A DNA stretch of 64,000 bases. Source: Glandiceps talaboti (Eukaryota > Hemichordata > Enteropneusta > Spengelidae). The notes beneath the pieces are model-generated. The model was not told where the DNA came from and ran no database searches. It worked only from the letters and a program-made list of their open reading frames with translations. The translations under genes were made by a program, and so were the position numbers. Shown here piece by piece: positions 38,250 through 50,584 of this stretch. Position 1 is the stretch's first letter; every line of letters begins with the position of its first letter. The stretch covers positions 24,795,681 to 24,859,680 of the forward strand of contig NC_135552.1 in NCBI RefSeq assembly GCF_964340395.1. The letters are read 5' to 3'.

Positions 38250-38316
38250 ATGGTTACAGCAGAAGCTACGTGTCTGGAGGAGGCACAGTTGGGGATGAAC
38301 AATTTCACGACGAATG
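38250..38316 (+). CDS. putative first coding exon, unidentified protein
   Basis: A candidate internal exon spans 38202-38316. It is preceded by a good acceptor (pyrimidine-rich TTGCTTTTGTTAACAG ending at 38201, with a branch-like CTGACT upstream) and followed by a strong donor, G|GTAAGA, at 38317. ATG at 38250 has an optimal context (A at -3, G at +4). An in-frame TAG at 38223-38225 lies in the same exon, so this ATG is a natural start after a 48-nt untranslated part. Twenty-two codons are read, beginning MVTAEATCLEEAQ and ending NNFTTN, then a phase-1 split codon. Base composition is richer in GC and purines than the flanks. No domain can be recognised from so short a piece. The NFT near the end is an N-glycosylation sequon if the chain is extracellular, but this is weak. 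The next exon was not found. Confidence 0.42.
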
Positions 38317-41036
38317 GTAAGATGTGCTCTGTTAGGTTTCACTTCTATGTTGGCCACTCAGCTTTAAGTGCTTTATCTTGTTGAATAGGAAATCTACCGT
38401 GCAGGATAGGAAGGTTTGCAACATTACTTTCTTTTGAAAAAATAGCAAATAAGAGGACTACTATTGACTGTATTTGATATCGTGTTGTCGATGGGTATGA
38501 AACCATTGCTCGTTCAAACTTCATATTTAATTTAAAACATACGTGCACTATGTTATCCCGTTCATGGAGTACTACGATGATTAAGTCGAAACAAATGTGT
38601 ATTACAATTACACTGTATGATTCGTGATTTCTGATTTTTTTTTATCTTTGAAAATTGTCCGACCCAACAATTATCCCCCCTTGAAACTGTGGTTGTTACT
38701 GACAACATTTATCGTAATTCTTAATGGGTCATGGTCCTGCGGAGAACGTCATCTTTAAGAAAAGACCGTCTTCTATGACATAGCCATGCAATAGAAAAAC
38801 AATGCTCCCAGGCCAAAAGTAATCAATCGTATTAAACAAACCGGAATGTTTGCTTTGAGATAATTGCAAAGAAAGAAGGCAATTTTCCTGTGAGGTATCT
38901 TTGAAATACAAGATAGGATTTACGTACAGGACGTATTCGCTTTGATGATATCACTGTAAATGCGTACAGTCTCAAGTTTGACGACAATACCGGTGGATTG
39001 CACATGACCTGAAATACAATTTTATCCTCTTTTTGTAAAGTTGTTGTCAATGACCTGAAATAATTTTAAAGCTTGTTGTTAGAGGTTCTAGGTCTTTCAG
39101 CAATGCGTTTCAGACTACGATGAATAAGACAATTTGTTGTAAACATGATCTTTCGTATGATAAGCTGAAGTAATTAAAGAGAACATGTGTACTGATCATG
39201 ATGACAGTGATGACATGATGAACATACGTGGCGGTGACATACAACTAGGGTCATTTAACGTTTTGGTTTGAATGAAGTGAACATTGTAAGCGTACTACGA
39301 ACAACGAAAAGATTACAAAATTTGCTGTAAATGTGAAGTGAAGTAAAGTAAAGTATTCGACATTCAAAATAATTATTGAGTCAACCACCATGGACGCAAC
39401 CTTTCGCTACAATTAAGGAGGTCCAATCTCTAAACAAGACTAGACTGTGGCGACAGATGAATTTCATGTTTCTGTTTCTGTCTGTTTTGTCTCCATTCAC
39501 TGCCGAATCCTTTGATACTGCCATTTTACATTAAAAGATTAGGTGGTTGATTCCATTGCATCCATCTGTTCATAGAGATAGAATGACAACTTACCTCCGA
39601 TCCGTGATCTATTGGTATCAAATTCTGAAAATCCTAAGCTCTTGTGACAAGGGGTAAATATGTACATGTCTTGCAGTGAATAACTCCCAAATCTAGTACA
39701 AGTCATCTGTTATTGAAACTCTTTTTTATAAATACTTCAGTTTCGGGTTAACATGCAGAGATAGATTGATTTCGTAGAGTGAAACACGCAACATTGTTTT
39801 CCTTGCCCGAAAAACTTAGTGCTTAACATAAAGATATTCGAATGAACCGAACGACATCTCCCTGCAAAGAAAATGACAAAGGATGCGTCATTCGTCGTTA
39901 CCAGACAGGCAGATGGTCTTTGTGAAAGATAAATATAATAAGTACATTTTCTTAGACTGACTACATCGTCTGTATGTCGACACTCAACGCTTCACCCTTG
40001 ATGTGGTCCGTATTTAAATAAAAATGTTGGGCTGTTTTTGTTTAGTAATGTATGTAACTAAGTCGAACTCATAAACATTGAGCTTTTATGATCAGTAGTT
40101 ATTTACTGTCAAAATAATCTGTGCCGGCAAAATATCTTGCAGAAATCGGTCGTAAGATATATACAGTCTCAATGAAAGACAGGCTCATAATTCATGCTGC
40201 AATAGAGAGGGGAATGCTAATACGTCAGTGTCTTGTTGATGAAATATGGATACATCATCTCCATGCTAATCGATTGATTGTTAATTATTCTCATTCATTG
40301 AGAGTTGATAAATATTAGAATTGATCAGTGAAAACAACACTTAATATATATAATAGCTTTAGGTTCCCCTGAATTTGGTCAAGGTATGACTCTCCGTAAA
40401 ATTATTTATCAAAAATTATTTATCACAGGAGTTGTGGTCTTGTTGTTATGTTTATTGTTTAAAGGAATGTTTGTCGCATTATTAGTAACTTGAATAGTAT
40501 ACAATAATCAATTTTGAATGTGAACATTTGGTTGAATATCTCATTATCTGTATCATGCATGTTCCGTTCTTCCTTGAAGAACTTGCTAACGTTGTCTTTC
40601 AAGTACGCCATCCTTGATATATTATTGCATCATAATTCAGACACCTAAGTACGTGGAATTTGTTATCAGTAAGGTGGAAATATAGAGATGCGTGCATGTT
40701 AAATCCTGACAGTGTGCTAATGTTTGTTTTGTATACGTTGACCGGAAGAGGAGTTAAAGGGATACATGTCATCCATTTAACATTCAATACGACTCACACT
40801 TGATGCATGCATATGGGGAAGGGGAGAGGCTCATATGTGATATTCGGAACTTTACTACGAGTTCTTGCGAGTGTTCTTGATGTGTTTAACAGCTAAGTTA
40901 ACAACGACTTGTAATTGTTGGTCATAGGTGGCACGTTAATTTTCATTATTCTGAAAAACCGCAAGTACCGCAAGTGATTTGTTGTTGAGTCTGGTACACC
41001 TTGTCAATGTATAGTTTCAGTACAGATGTGAATATA
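38317..41036. other. putative first intron region, no exon seen
   Basis: If the 38.2 kb exon is real, this is intron sequence. No second exon with convincing splice sites and coding bias was found. Open frames up to 72 codons show no motif. Confidence 0.35.
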
Positions 41037-41205
41037 ATGTAATGTAATGTAATGCAATGCATTGCAATGCAATGTAATGTAATGTAATCTAATCTAATCT
41101 AGTCTAATGTGATGTAATGTAATCTAATGTAATGTAATCTTATGTAATGTAATCTAATGTAATCTAATCTGATCTAATCTAATCTAATCTAATTTAATGT
41201 AATTA
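41037..41205. repeat. (TAATG)n/(TAATC)n pentanucleotide array
   Basis: About 165 bp of imperfect 5-bp units that switch between TAATG, CAATG and TAATC blocks. A perfect 14-bp palindrome, TGCAATGCATTGCA (41053-41066), sits inside it. Unit changes occur in blocks, indicating slippage after point mutation. Confidence 0.9.
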
Positions 41206-41639
41206 TATCATATTTTATTTTGTTATATATTTACAACTGCCGAAATTGGGTTAGGGCAACCCGTAGCGTGTAACTACGATTTAGCGCTTCTACATAATGG
41301 ATTGCATAAATCTTTATTGAATTGAACATATTGGACAGATTATATTTTTAATGTACGTGTGGCATATTTCAGGTGTACTTTTATATATGTTCATCCTACT
41401 ATGCTGAATATACATATTTCTGTTGTAATCGACGGCAGGACTTTAAAACAGGGTCCAGTAACTGTTTTTTACACATTTGATGGTACTTTTATTTACAAAA
41501 CAAGAGAACGAGAGAGATGGTTGATTTTAGGCGAGTGCTTTTGATAACGACCACACAATAATCAGTCACGTCCACTCTAGCCCTGTCCATCCGTTCGCAA
41601 TACGTCATTTCTCCGATCTAATTTTACTCAAACCTGTTA

Positions 41640-42600
41640 CAAAGGTGACATATGATATGGGACATAGTCACGTCTTTGTTTTAAGACATATGGAAATTTG
41701 ACCGACTGGTGGCCATATTTGTAGTTAAAAACCGGACGTACAAGCGTTTATTTAATCACGCAAGTTTCATGGTTTTAAAATCAGGTTTATAGATTAAACA
41801 AAAGCAGAGAGGTTTACACATTACTTCTAGTGCTCATATCCCTTCTCACTGAATGACGGCCATAATTGGTGTAAAAAGAATGATTTGTGAAACAACCCCG
41901 GAACCATAAGACGTAGTTTGCAGTTTATAGTCCAATGTATGCCATCTAAGACAGCCATTTTGCCACATTTGCATATAAATAGCATGAAATTAGCATGGAT
42001 TAGGGGGTTCAAGATGCATTCTTTTTTTATAGACTTCACTGATACACTCAATTAGCCATGCTTACCATTGTGCATATAATATAAGGTGTTACCTTTCTGC
42101 TTGTGTCATTATATTTCACCTCGAACTTGACCTTCATAGAAAATGACTGAATGGCAGCCATATTTGTTGTAAAACACTCTTTACAATGTAACGTAAAATG
42201 GGTTATACGCAGAGACTGTGTGTCTGCTCAAATATGACCATTGGCAAGCTCTCTGTTAAAACCCTGAATATTTCCCATGACCTTGACCTTCAGGGGCAAT
42301 AACCAAAATCGCGTAATTTCTTGCATATTGCGTCATTTCTGGTGTTTAAATGTCATCAATATCAGAGCAAGGGATATACACATATGCATCATGGTGATCA
42401 TTGTATCACTTCTTTCTAATGTATGGTTGTCTTTGGTGTACATATCCGTCATTTGCACAGTAGTTCAAGAACAGAACCGTCAGGCACTTAACCAATTATG
42501 CCCCTATATGATCGGATATGACCACTCTGTTAGAATGTTTACATTTACCCCTGACCGTTACCTTCTTGGTCAAAGTTTTCCAAAAAAGAAGTAAAATATT
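41640..42600. repeat. diverged tandem array with GGCCATATTTG-type motifs
   Basis: Units are poorly conserved but share two landmarks. One is a phrase like GACGGCCATA, GGTGGCCATATTTG or GGCAGCCATATTTG (near 41710, 41855, 41953 and 42151). The other is a TGACCTTGACCTTC phrase (near 42118 as AACTTGACCTTCA, near 42278, and near 42550 as TGACCGTTACCTTC). Spacing is about 100-200 bp. The array is read as old tandem repeats; the 105-codon frame at 42277-42594 lies within it and is not called as a gene. Confidence 0.55.
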
Positions 42601-45600
42601 TGAAAGGGGGGGGGGGTATCTTTTATATGAATTTGTACACCAATTACTAATTAGGACAATATGTTCAATTCAAAATCCAATAAAACGGTCAGCCTATCAC
42701 AGGCTTGTCATTTACCCTTCCTTGTCTGACTATCATGTAAAAGCTTATGACGCCATAGTTTTGTATATTTTTATGCGGTTTTCATAGTGCACACTTATGT
42801 AAAAGTGTGTCCAAGGCTCAGGGTTGTATTTCCAATGGCGTCACCATATGTTCACACCCTTCAAAATAAAATAAATCTAGAAATTGTAAAGGACTGATTA
42901 AACATACTAAAAAAGGAACATGACATGATAAAGTCCCTTGCAAACATGTAGTCGTAAACACGACATTAAATAATAAAAAACATATTTGGAGATTTACTCC
43001 CAGTTGTGCTATGAATTTGCAACAGCTGTCCAGTTAACTGGTATGTAGCAATAGATCATCATCCATTATTTCGTTTATGTACGTCATATTGTTTGTCTCG
43101 CTAATCTCCCGTATAATGCAATCTAGTCGTACTAAACCAGTCAAAAGGTATCAGTTTAAATGATTTATATTGCTACATATCCGTGGTAGATAATTTGACA
43201 TTTCTCACTGATAATACTAACATAGCTAATTACAGGTAAAGCCTAAGTGCAAGACGAACAGATTACTGATGCGAAGATTCCATCGCGAGCAAGTGCTCAT
43301 CATGTGTTACGAGAATCCTATGTGTGTGTTGTCAGGTGGATATACGTGCCTCAAAAAGCGTGCTTTTGATTCTGAAACTAATGAAAGAGTTTTTAAAAAG
43401 GTTACAACCTTTTTAGGTGGTTTCTTCGCGACGAAGTACTTTACTTTTAGTACAGTATTACTTATAGCAGGATTTTAACGTTAACCTCATAACTGAACAT
43501 TTTAATTGTTATGTAATGCAGCTGGGACTGACACAGAAAAACACGCAATGTCCTCTGTTATCTTGTCACAACTTTTGGCAATGTGCCATATTGGCATGAC
43601 TGGTATATACGAAGTCGCATTCTTTTCCCAACCTGTCATCCATTTGTCATTACAATTCGTTACACTCACTACTTAGCATGACAACCATACGTGAGATAAA
43701 CGTCCCAGAATCGAGCATATAAGGTCAACAATATAGCATTACTCACTAGCTTTCCCATGTAACAAGGTATACGAGAACGGTTCATTATCAGTTAACGTTA
43801 TGATATATTGAATAGCTGAGCTTTAGTAAAGTCGAGTAAAGTTATAAAGAGACGATGTTATATTTTTGATAAACATCTCCAAGTCCTTGCTGCAGTTAAA
43901 ATATGTATGTCGACTGTATGTCCGCTATGAATTTAACTCAACACGTGATATATATAATGTAACTAGGACGAACATGCAAACAATAATTCCGAGTGCCTCG
44001 AGGGGATCGGACGATATAAGGGCGCATTTATTATACATTTAGCCTAGATTATATGACCAAAGCCAGTCTGACGCATATCACCTGTTCCAATATAACAACA
44101 TGCACCAATGCGTCGATGAAAATGTCGATCGGTATACGACATTCTACTAAAGCATGAACGTTAATGTGACCTATCTCTTTAGAAATAATGCATTCTTTGT
44201 TTTGTCTTCAAAAAGAATTCGGAGAGATGAAAGTTGTGGAACCGAGAAGATAGCCGCTCAGAGATTATGTTTTCTGCAAACGATATATAATCAGTTGAAT
44301 ACATGACGCAAACATTTGTACCCCAGAAAAACAGTCTGATGATGTATAATGTTTTGAATTCGGCCATAGAGGTCTACATAGAAACGACAAAGTATGCATT
44401 TCTAGCGTTGGTGTTGCAGTAAAGATAGTGTTCACTCGTTTCTATTGTTTAGATTCTGTTTCCGTTTTAAAAAACTGAACAAGATAGCATACTAATAAAA
44501 AATACAATCATGAGAGGAATTGGTGATGCTCAGTCAGTCATGTATACGACAGGTATTGTCACTGGCGTATTTTAGTCTTTTTCTGTGTTCCACATGTTTC
44601 TTTTCAAACATCACTTGGATACTCACCCAGTCTCCTGGCAACCAAAAAGGTTGGCGTAGCCTGTTCTGAATAGATGTTGTTCACTTCACATCATCACTGC
44701 TTTTTGCCATCAAAATCTTTCATGCATGACCTCCGGGGTCGATGTTCCTTTTGAAATGTACTCAGCTACGATGTGTCTAGAATGTTTCATTTGTCATCGC
44801 GAAATCTTAAGATATTTCCGCAGTTGTGGATAATGTAGGAATAGTGTATGCATAAAAACAAATCAGAATGTTTTTTTGGATGCAAGTCATTTTTACAATT
44901 CTTATGGGTTTTCTGACATCAGTGCATATTCCTTTAGCGTTGCACATTCCCTTTGTGGAATTTGCTATCATGATGAAGTGAACATGTCAAAGACAATTTG
45001 CCCAAGAGTTTGTATCTTCGGAGACTGATATGTCATGTTGGCACCACCAGTGTAACTGCATTCATTGCCGTGCTCTTTGAAAGTTGAAAAGAAAATCAGT
45101 GGTACAGGACTTTTAATAAAAGAAAAGATTTATTGTTTCCCCACTTCTTGCAATTGTTCATTCCAAAGAAAGCTATCATCATACACCATTGACCTGTACG
45201 TCAGTCACATTACAATGAGGTGGGAAAAGCTGAAGAGAGTCTCACAAATCTTTTAAAAGAACTCGATGTCATTTATTTCAAATGTTGTTGACAACGTCAC
45301 GAGCGTTGTGTGTATTATTAACATTTTAACACAATATCAATCAATACTATGGTATACAATTACAGATGAATTTCCATTTGAAGATCAATCAATATCTGTT
45401 ATATGTTTAAATTAACTTTTTGGCAACATTAATATAATTCCAGTACTGACATACATAATTGGTTTGTTTCGGGTTGGCTGATCTAAGTATCGTGACGTCA
45501 TCACCTAGACAGGCATCACCACTGCAATAAAAGATACATACATTGGACGTAATTAAGTAACTAGAAGATATCTAACTGCGGATTGTCAGAATGCAAACAC

Positions 45601-47221
45601 ATGCTATTAAAGTTATGAACTCAAAATGATATGAGACCTGTACGCCAAACTGACCCTCAATTTGCAAGGCACAGTATTAATTCAGTAATTGCAACCATTA
45701 TGCCAAGATGGATCTGTACTTTCAAGTGAAGTGATTAATCGCAAATAATCAAACATGAACTTTTCGCTAAATCGAAAAAAGGGGACTGTTATATCAAATC
45801 TACAACTGGTCAAATAATATATGCTTACATGGCTGTCATTGTTGTTCTTTGCAAGTTTTCGCGGACACTTTTGCAAATCTGAGACCTTTCAGCAATTTGT
45901 CGGCAAATGTCACAAAGTGTTCGTCATCATTTTGTCCTTTGAATGCGTAAAATGTATATTGATGACATGGAGAGACTGACTGATAAAATCAGACAATACC
46001 AGAGTCAGCAAAATGGATGAGAGCACGAAGGTAATGAGTGAAGCTATTGCAGTGAGCATTCTGAACTTTCCAAGCCTGAGGATTATCCATGGTGCAGCAT
46101 GATGTAAAGTAATTTTTACTAAAAGAATATTAGACGGTGTGAGAGCTCTCAATCTCTACTGATGTTCCGATGTAAGATTTGGTATGTCGGTATCTGCTTT
46201 GGGGTTTCCAAATCTCGGTTCATCATAAGAAAGGGTCACAGACCTGGGTTGGGCGGCCCACTTTATTGCAGGAGAATGGACAAAGACGGATCTGCATGCA
46301 GTCAACATATTGAAATTCTTAACATCTAACATAACCCGTATGTTCCGCTTTCAATACTTGGTGTTTTACTTGGAATGTTGTTTGTGTTATCCTTTTACAA
46401 CATAGATGACAGGTAAACATATTATAGTTTCGTATCAAACGATGAGTAATACCGATGAAAACGGTAAAACTTACCAGTGTTACTTCGATATAAAGGGATT
46501 TTAATATCTTTGGGCGGTACTTCCCATAAAACACAAATTCGATTTGTAGATTATATCTAGTGCCAATTGTTCACAGCACACTACAATCATACAAACATAA
46601 ATTGTTTCAACATGGCTCTCTGTGAAGATGGGTGAATCACATATTGTATTCACTCGGCGTCAAATAAAAGTATTTCTTTACGTTCAAACATTATCACACG
46701 GGACAGCAACTTTTCATTTCAACGACTCAGTTATGAAAGTAATTTACTAAGCAGATTGCTGCCGTGTTTTATCATTTTACGACAGGCATTTTTTCCTGTC
46801 GGTCGAGTGCTTTCACATCTGCTGGTTCATCACGTCACGCCGCAAGGATATCACGTCTGTTAGTCCCATAAATCATATACAAAGACTACATCGTAGCAAA
46901 AATCAAAATCACACTCTAGTTATTAATGCACTAAGGTGAAGCAAAGAAAAATATGGCCAGGAGTACATGAACGATTGAAGCTGTTTGATTTAAATAGTTA
47001 ACTAGCCATTAACAAATAAATATTGTCGAATTCTCAAAGTGCAAATTTAATGGTGGCATTTCCTTTCCTGCGAAGTCGACATAACCTGTGCGTCTTGTCT
47101 ACTTGAAATTACACCTCTAAGAAACATGTTTATTCTCAGATATTTACATATATATGTTTATCTGATAACATGACACTTCTAAAGCCAAGTTATTGTCTTT
47201 GAACAAACAAAAATACAGTAC
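42601..47221. other. 4.6 kb non-coding DNA, no gene seen
   Basis: Contains an 11-bp poly-G at 42606-42616 and the second copy of the short dispersed repeat near 45345-45385. Open frames up to 80 codons show no recognisable domain on either strand. Confidence 0.42.
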
Positions 47222-47405
47222 GATCTTGTCTAGTCTCGCTGCCAGACTCGTGACTATCGTCCCTAATCTGTTTATGTATACCGAGCGGCGCAGCCGCGAG
47301 AAGAGAGGGACCAGTCCCGACGGTCCCTCTCTTCTCGCGGCTGCGCCGCTAGGTATACATAAGCAGATTAGGGACTATAGACTCGTGGCGAGACTAGATC
47401 TTGTC
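47222..47405. mobile_element. foldback (hairpin) element with 9-bp target duplication
   Basis: The element is 47231-47396 (166 bp), almost entirely one inverted repeat. Its ends are TAGTCTCGC and GCGAGACTA. The inner stem is a perfect 29-bp inverted repeat (47284-47312 with 47322-47350) around a 9-nt loop, extended by a near-perfect outer stem (TATGTATACC with GGTATACATA, and CCTAATCTG with CAGATTAGG). The direct repeat GATCTTGTC flanks it at 47222-47230 and 47397-47405, a 9-bp target-site duplication. That length is typical of Mutator-like (MULE) insertions. The element is strongly GC-rich within AT-rich DNA. It has no coding capacity; the 103-codon frame crossing it is incidental. High arm identity suggests recent insertion or conversion between arms. 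Confidence 0.88.
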
Positions 47406-48109
47406 AAGCTACGTCACGAGAAACTGTGTCTGCGTCATTGGTTCTGTGGTGTACGGAATGCAAAACGTTTCAAACTTGTATTTATTTTCCCCGGCGTTTC
47501 ATAAATTATTCTTCAGATATAATTGTATTATTGCCCAATACGTTTTTTTTCATTCAGCAAAAATACTTCTGACCTACGGGTTTGTCACTACTCGTCTAGT
47601 AACTCAGCGTGACAAGGCCTCCTAGGTTACTAATGTTTCATTGCTGAACGATGAAATATATTGGCCAGTATTATCTAAATATCACAACAGTGGTATACCT
47701 GGAAAGAGGTGGCCTCCTTCACGATGGCATATACCCAGGTCATATACCTCAGTATAATGTATCATATGTCAAATGTAAGTGACCAGACAGGCACGACGTC
47801 ATACATCCATTCAAGCAATAATCTAAGTAACCATAAACCATTGTGCAAATCTGACCAATATATTTAAATGTAAGTCACCGGTAATTATATTTACACAAAC
47901 TGTCACTTTATCACCGTACCATGCGTTGAACATTAAAGCACATTTGGCAAACTTACTGAACTAACGTAGTCAAGAATTTGACGAGAGTTTAGAACCGTTG
48001 ACGTGGAGCAGACGATAAGTTCATAAAAGTGTTACAACTTTGTACGTAACCGTTTCACAGTGACACTTACATAGCCCCATACGAAAGCAGTACATTAAGG
48101 AGCGGTCAC

Positions 48110-48125
48110 ATACATACATACATAT

Positions 48126-48192
<67 letters not shown>
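48110..48192. repeat. (CATA)n-(CA)n microsatellite
   Basis: Short CATA units followed by a pure CA tract of about 58 bp. The minus-strand frame over it encodes only VCVC and CMYI repeats. Confidence 0.95.
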
Positions 48193-48193
<1 letters not shown>

Positions 48194-48781
48194 CATGTAT
48201 ATTTTTCGAGACAACCACGCCTCATACCGTCCACTGTGGAGAGTTCATTGCATGCGGTGCTAAAATTCAGGAACACACATTATATTTTTAGCGTCCATTT
48301 ACTGATCATGTATTGAGTTGAAGTGGAATATTAAAGTAGTTGAAAGATAGTACTTACCAGGCAATCACAGTCATACTGGTACTTAAATCTATACGATATT
48401 CACGGTACTGAGAAGCAGATGACGTCATTGAATGAATTCCATTATTGGTATTAACAAGTTAACAACAATGCCAATCGTCGAATGAACATTTCCCTGGAGA
48501 CATAGTTTCAATGATATGTAAACTATATTTCCGGTGTAACTGTGTCACACATATCTCTTCTTTTCTTCAATGTTCACTAGACTTGATGGCAATGTAGTGA
48601 TGCAAGTTTTACCAGCAAAGCATATTGAGTGAGAGTGTATCTTTATCGCCAATTCATGTATACTATGTTCAATTGGTTCACTGGGTCTGTTGACACTTAA
48701 TGCACAAAATTGCATCGAGTACATTGAAAGAGAAGTCTATTGCTGAGGCCCAATTTTACTGTAAAACCAGCGAAAAACTAC

Positions 48782-48876
<95 letters not shown>

Positions 48877-50512
48877 TGCATCATCGTCGTCGACAGTGTG
48901 ATACAGTGAGTTTGAGCTTGCACACTGTCTTGCAATTGGTTACTAATAGTTTGACTCAGTTGTGCTGCTTTTGAATCTTGGTGAAACAGATATGTCGTGA
49001 TGTCATATCTGGATATCAGAATGCATATGATTCAATAGTTTTTATTTTGTGGTAGAATAATACAATTACAAGATCAAACAAAAGTCAGGTATTCAGCCGG
49101 AAACCATAAAATTTACGACTGTGCCCCCCTTAAATGAAAACCTTATTTGAAACGGAGATAAATTATATGATCGTAGTTAATGCAAGTAGTAAAGAGACCT
49201 AACAGTAAACCTAGGTCAACACATTTCAAATTCATGTGAAAATTTAAACACGAAGCAAATCAATCGGTTTCTTGTTTGATTACCCAAAGGACAACCGAAA
49301 TAGAGTTTTGCCCTCGGACAATGTAATCTAGGAATTTCTTATTATGTAATGGGAATTTCATTCCACTGGGGGTTTTCTCCTTCAAGTCCTTGATTCAGCA
49401 ACTTTAGTCAATGTTTCTCTCTAACCCACTTCGACCAGATTTCTTGTACGATGCAAAAGTGCTTCAGTAGACAGTGGACGCTGATATAGCTTTTTTTTAC
49501 GTATTCCGGACAAAGGAAACTTATCATTGTTCACCCTCCATAGTTATACATGTGTATTTATATTATCAAATTTTGAACTGAAAATAGAAGTAATTCAGTT
49601 GTGCAATCACGGGTTCCCAGAGAACCACAAATAACCAAGCAAGTTAAAACTTAATTTAGTGGTATTTTGGTTTTTTGAAATATTGTAATATTTCGGGCAA
49701 GTACCACACCTGCTACACACAGAAACTATGCTTGAACAAAATATCAGATACTTCTGTAGGCATTAAAACACATTTCAAAGTATTCGTATATACAAACAGA
49801 TTGCCTGCATAGAAAGATATGTCCATTCAGTGAATTTTAGGGTCAATGTACTTCTTCTCCTTGTATCAACAGCAATCAATATATGAATGCTTGCTGAAAG
49901 TGCAGATTAATAGAGATTTTATCTAGATACCACGTAGTTTTGATATCGAATCTTAACGTCTCATGTTTTCAAATGCCAAAATGAGCCTCGTTTTGATGAC
50001 TACGTTTTACATTTTAGATGCCGCTATCACTGCACGCAATATATTGGGGGTGATTGTAGGTAGATTAAAGTTTCGATAAGATCGATTCATATTTGTAATT
50101 TCCCCAAAGTACAGATTCTGTTAAAAACCACTTAGATAGTATTGATGTGGGTCTAACTAGGCGATTATTGTTAGTGTGACGTCATTTAAAAACCGGTTTT
50201 GAATCTCGTACTTATAGTAATCGCTCATCGTTGATTTTTGCTAAAATGTTAATGATAAAATTCCTCCTTTTTTTATTAAATCATGCAAATAAAATATATT
50301 TCATGATATTTCATTTCATACCTATGATTATGTTAGATGTACAAATCAGTAAATATTTGATAACTAAGCTATTACATAATGACAATATCTTCAGCTAGTT
50401 ACGAAAATGTTAATAGTTTATAGTTGATATTTTGGTATTCCTATGAGTGTATTTGAATAACCAGACCATTCAATACAGTTTCTGCTTAATTCTATTCTGG
50501 TTCACTTTTAAG
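48193..50512. other. non-coding DNA with a long TA tract, no gene seen
   Basis: Apart from the TA tract at 48786-48874, no gene or repeat family was recognised on either strand. There are few open frames. Confidence 0.45.
48786..48874. repeat. (TA)n microsatellite, 89 bp
   Basis: A perfect uninterrupted TA tract, self-complementary and able to extrude a cruciform. The plus-strand frame over it encodes only YIYI repeats. Confidence 0.97.
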
Positions 50513-50584
50513 ATGGCGGATGTTCCACCTCCTCCATTGGCGTCTCAAGAAAACGTACAAATGTATGATTTTACAGTCACATGA
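50513..50584 (+). other. short ORF in optimal start context, uncertain
   Basis: AAGATGGCGG places an ATG in an ideal start context, followed by 23 codons (MADVPPPPLASQEN, then VQMYDFTVT) and a stop. The proline-rich start looks like a genuine N-terminus. However, the only nearby GT (AAC|GTACAA at 50555) is a weak donor, and no upstream acceptor or promoter was identified. ATGGCGG-type phrases also occur in old repeats, so chance is quite possible. Confidence 0.18.

Noticed and set aside
47193-47504. 103-codon open frame across the foldback element
   Set aside because: It simply reads through both palindrome arms; the arms would encode unrelated peptides and no gene context exists.
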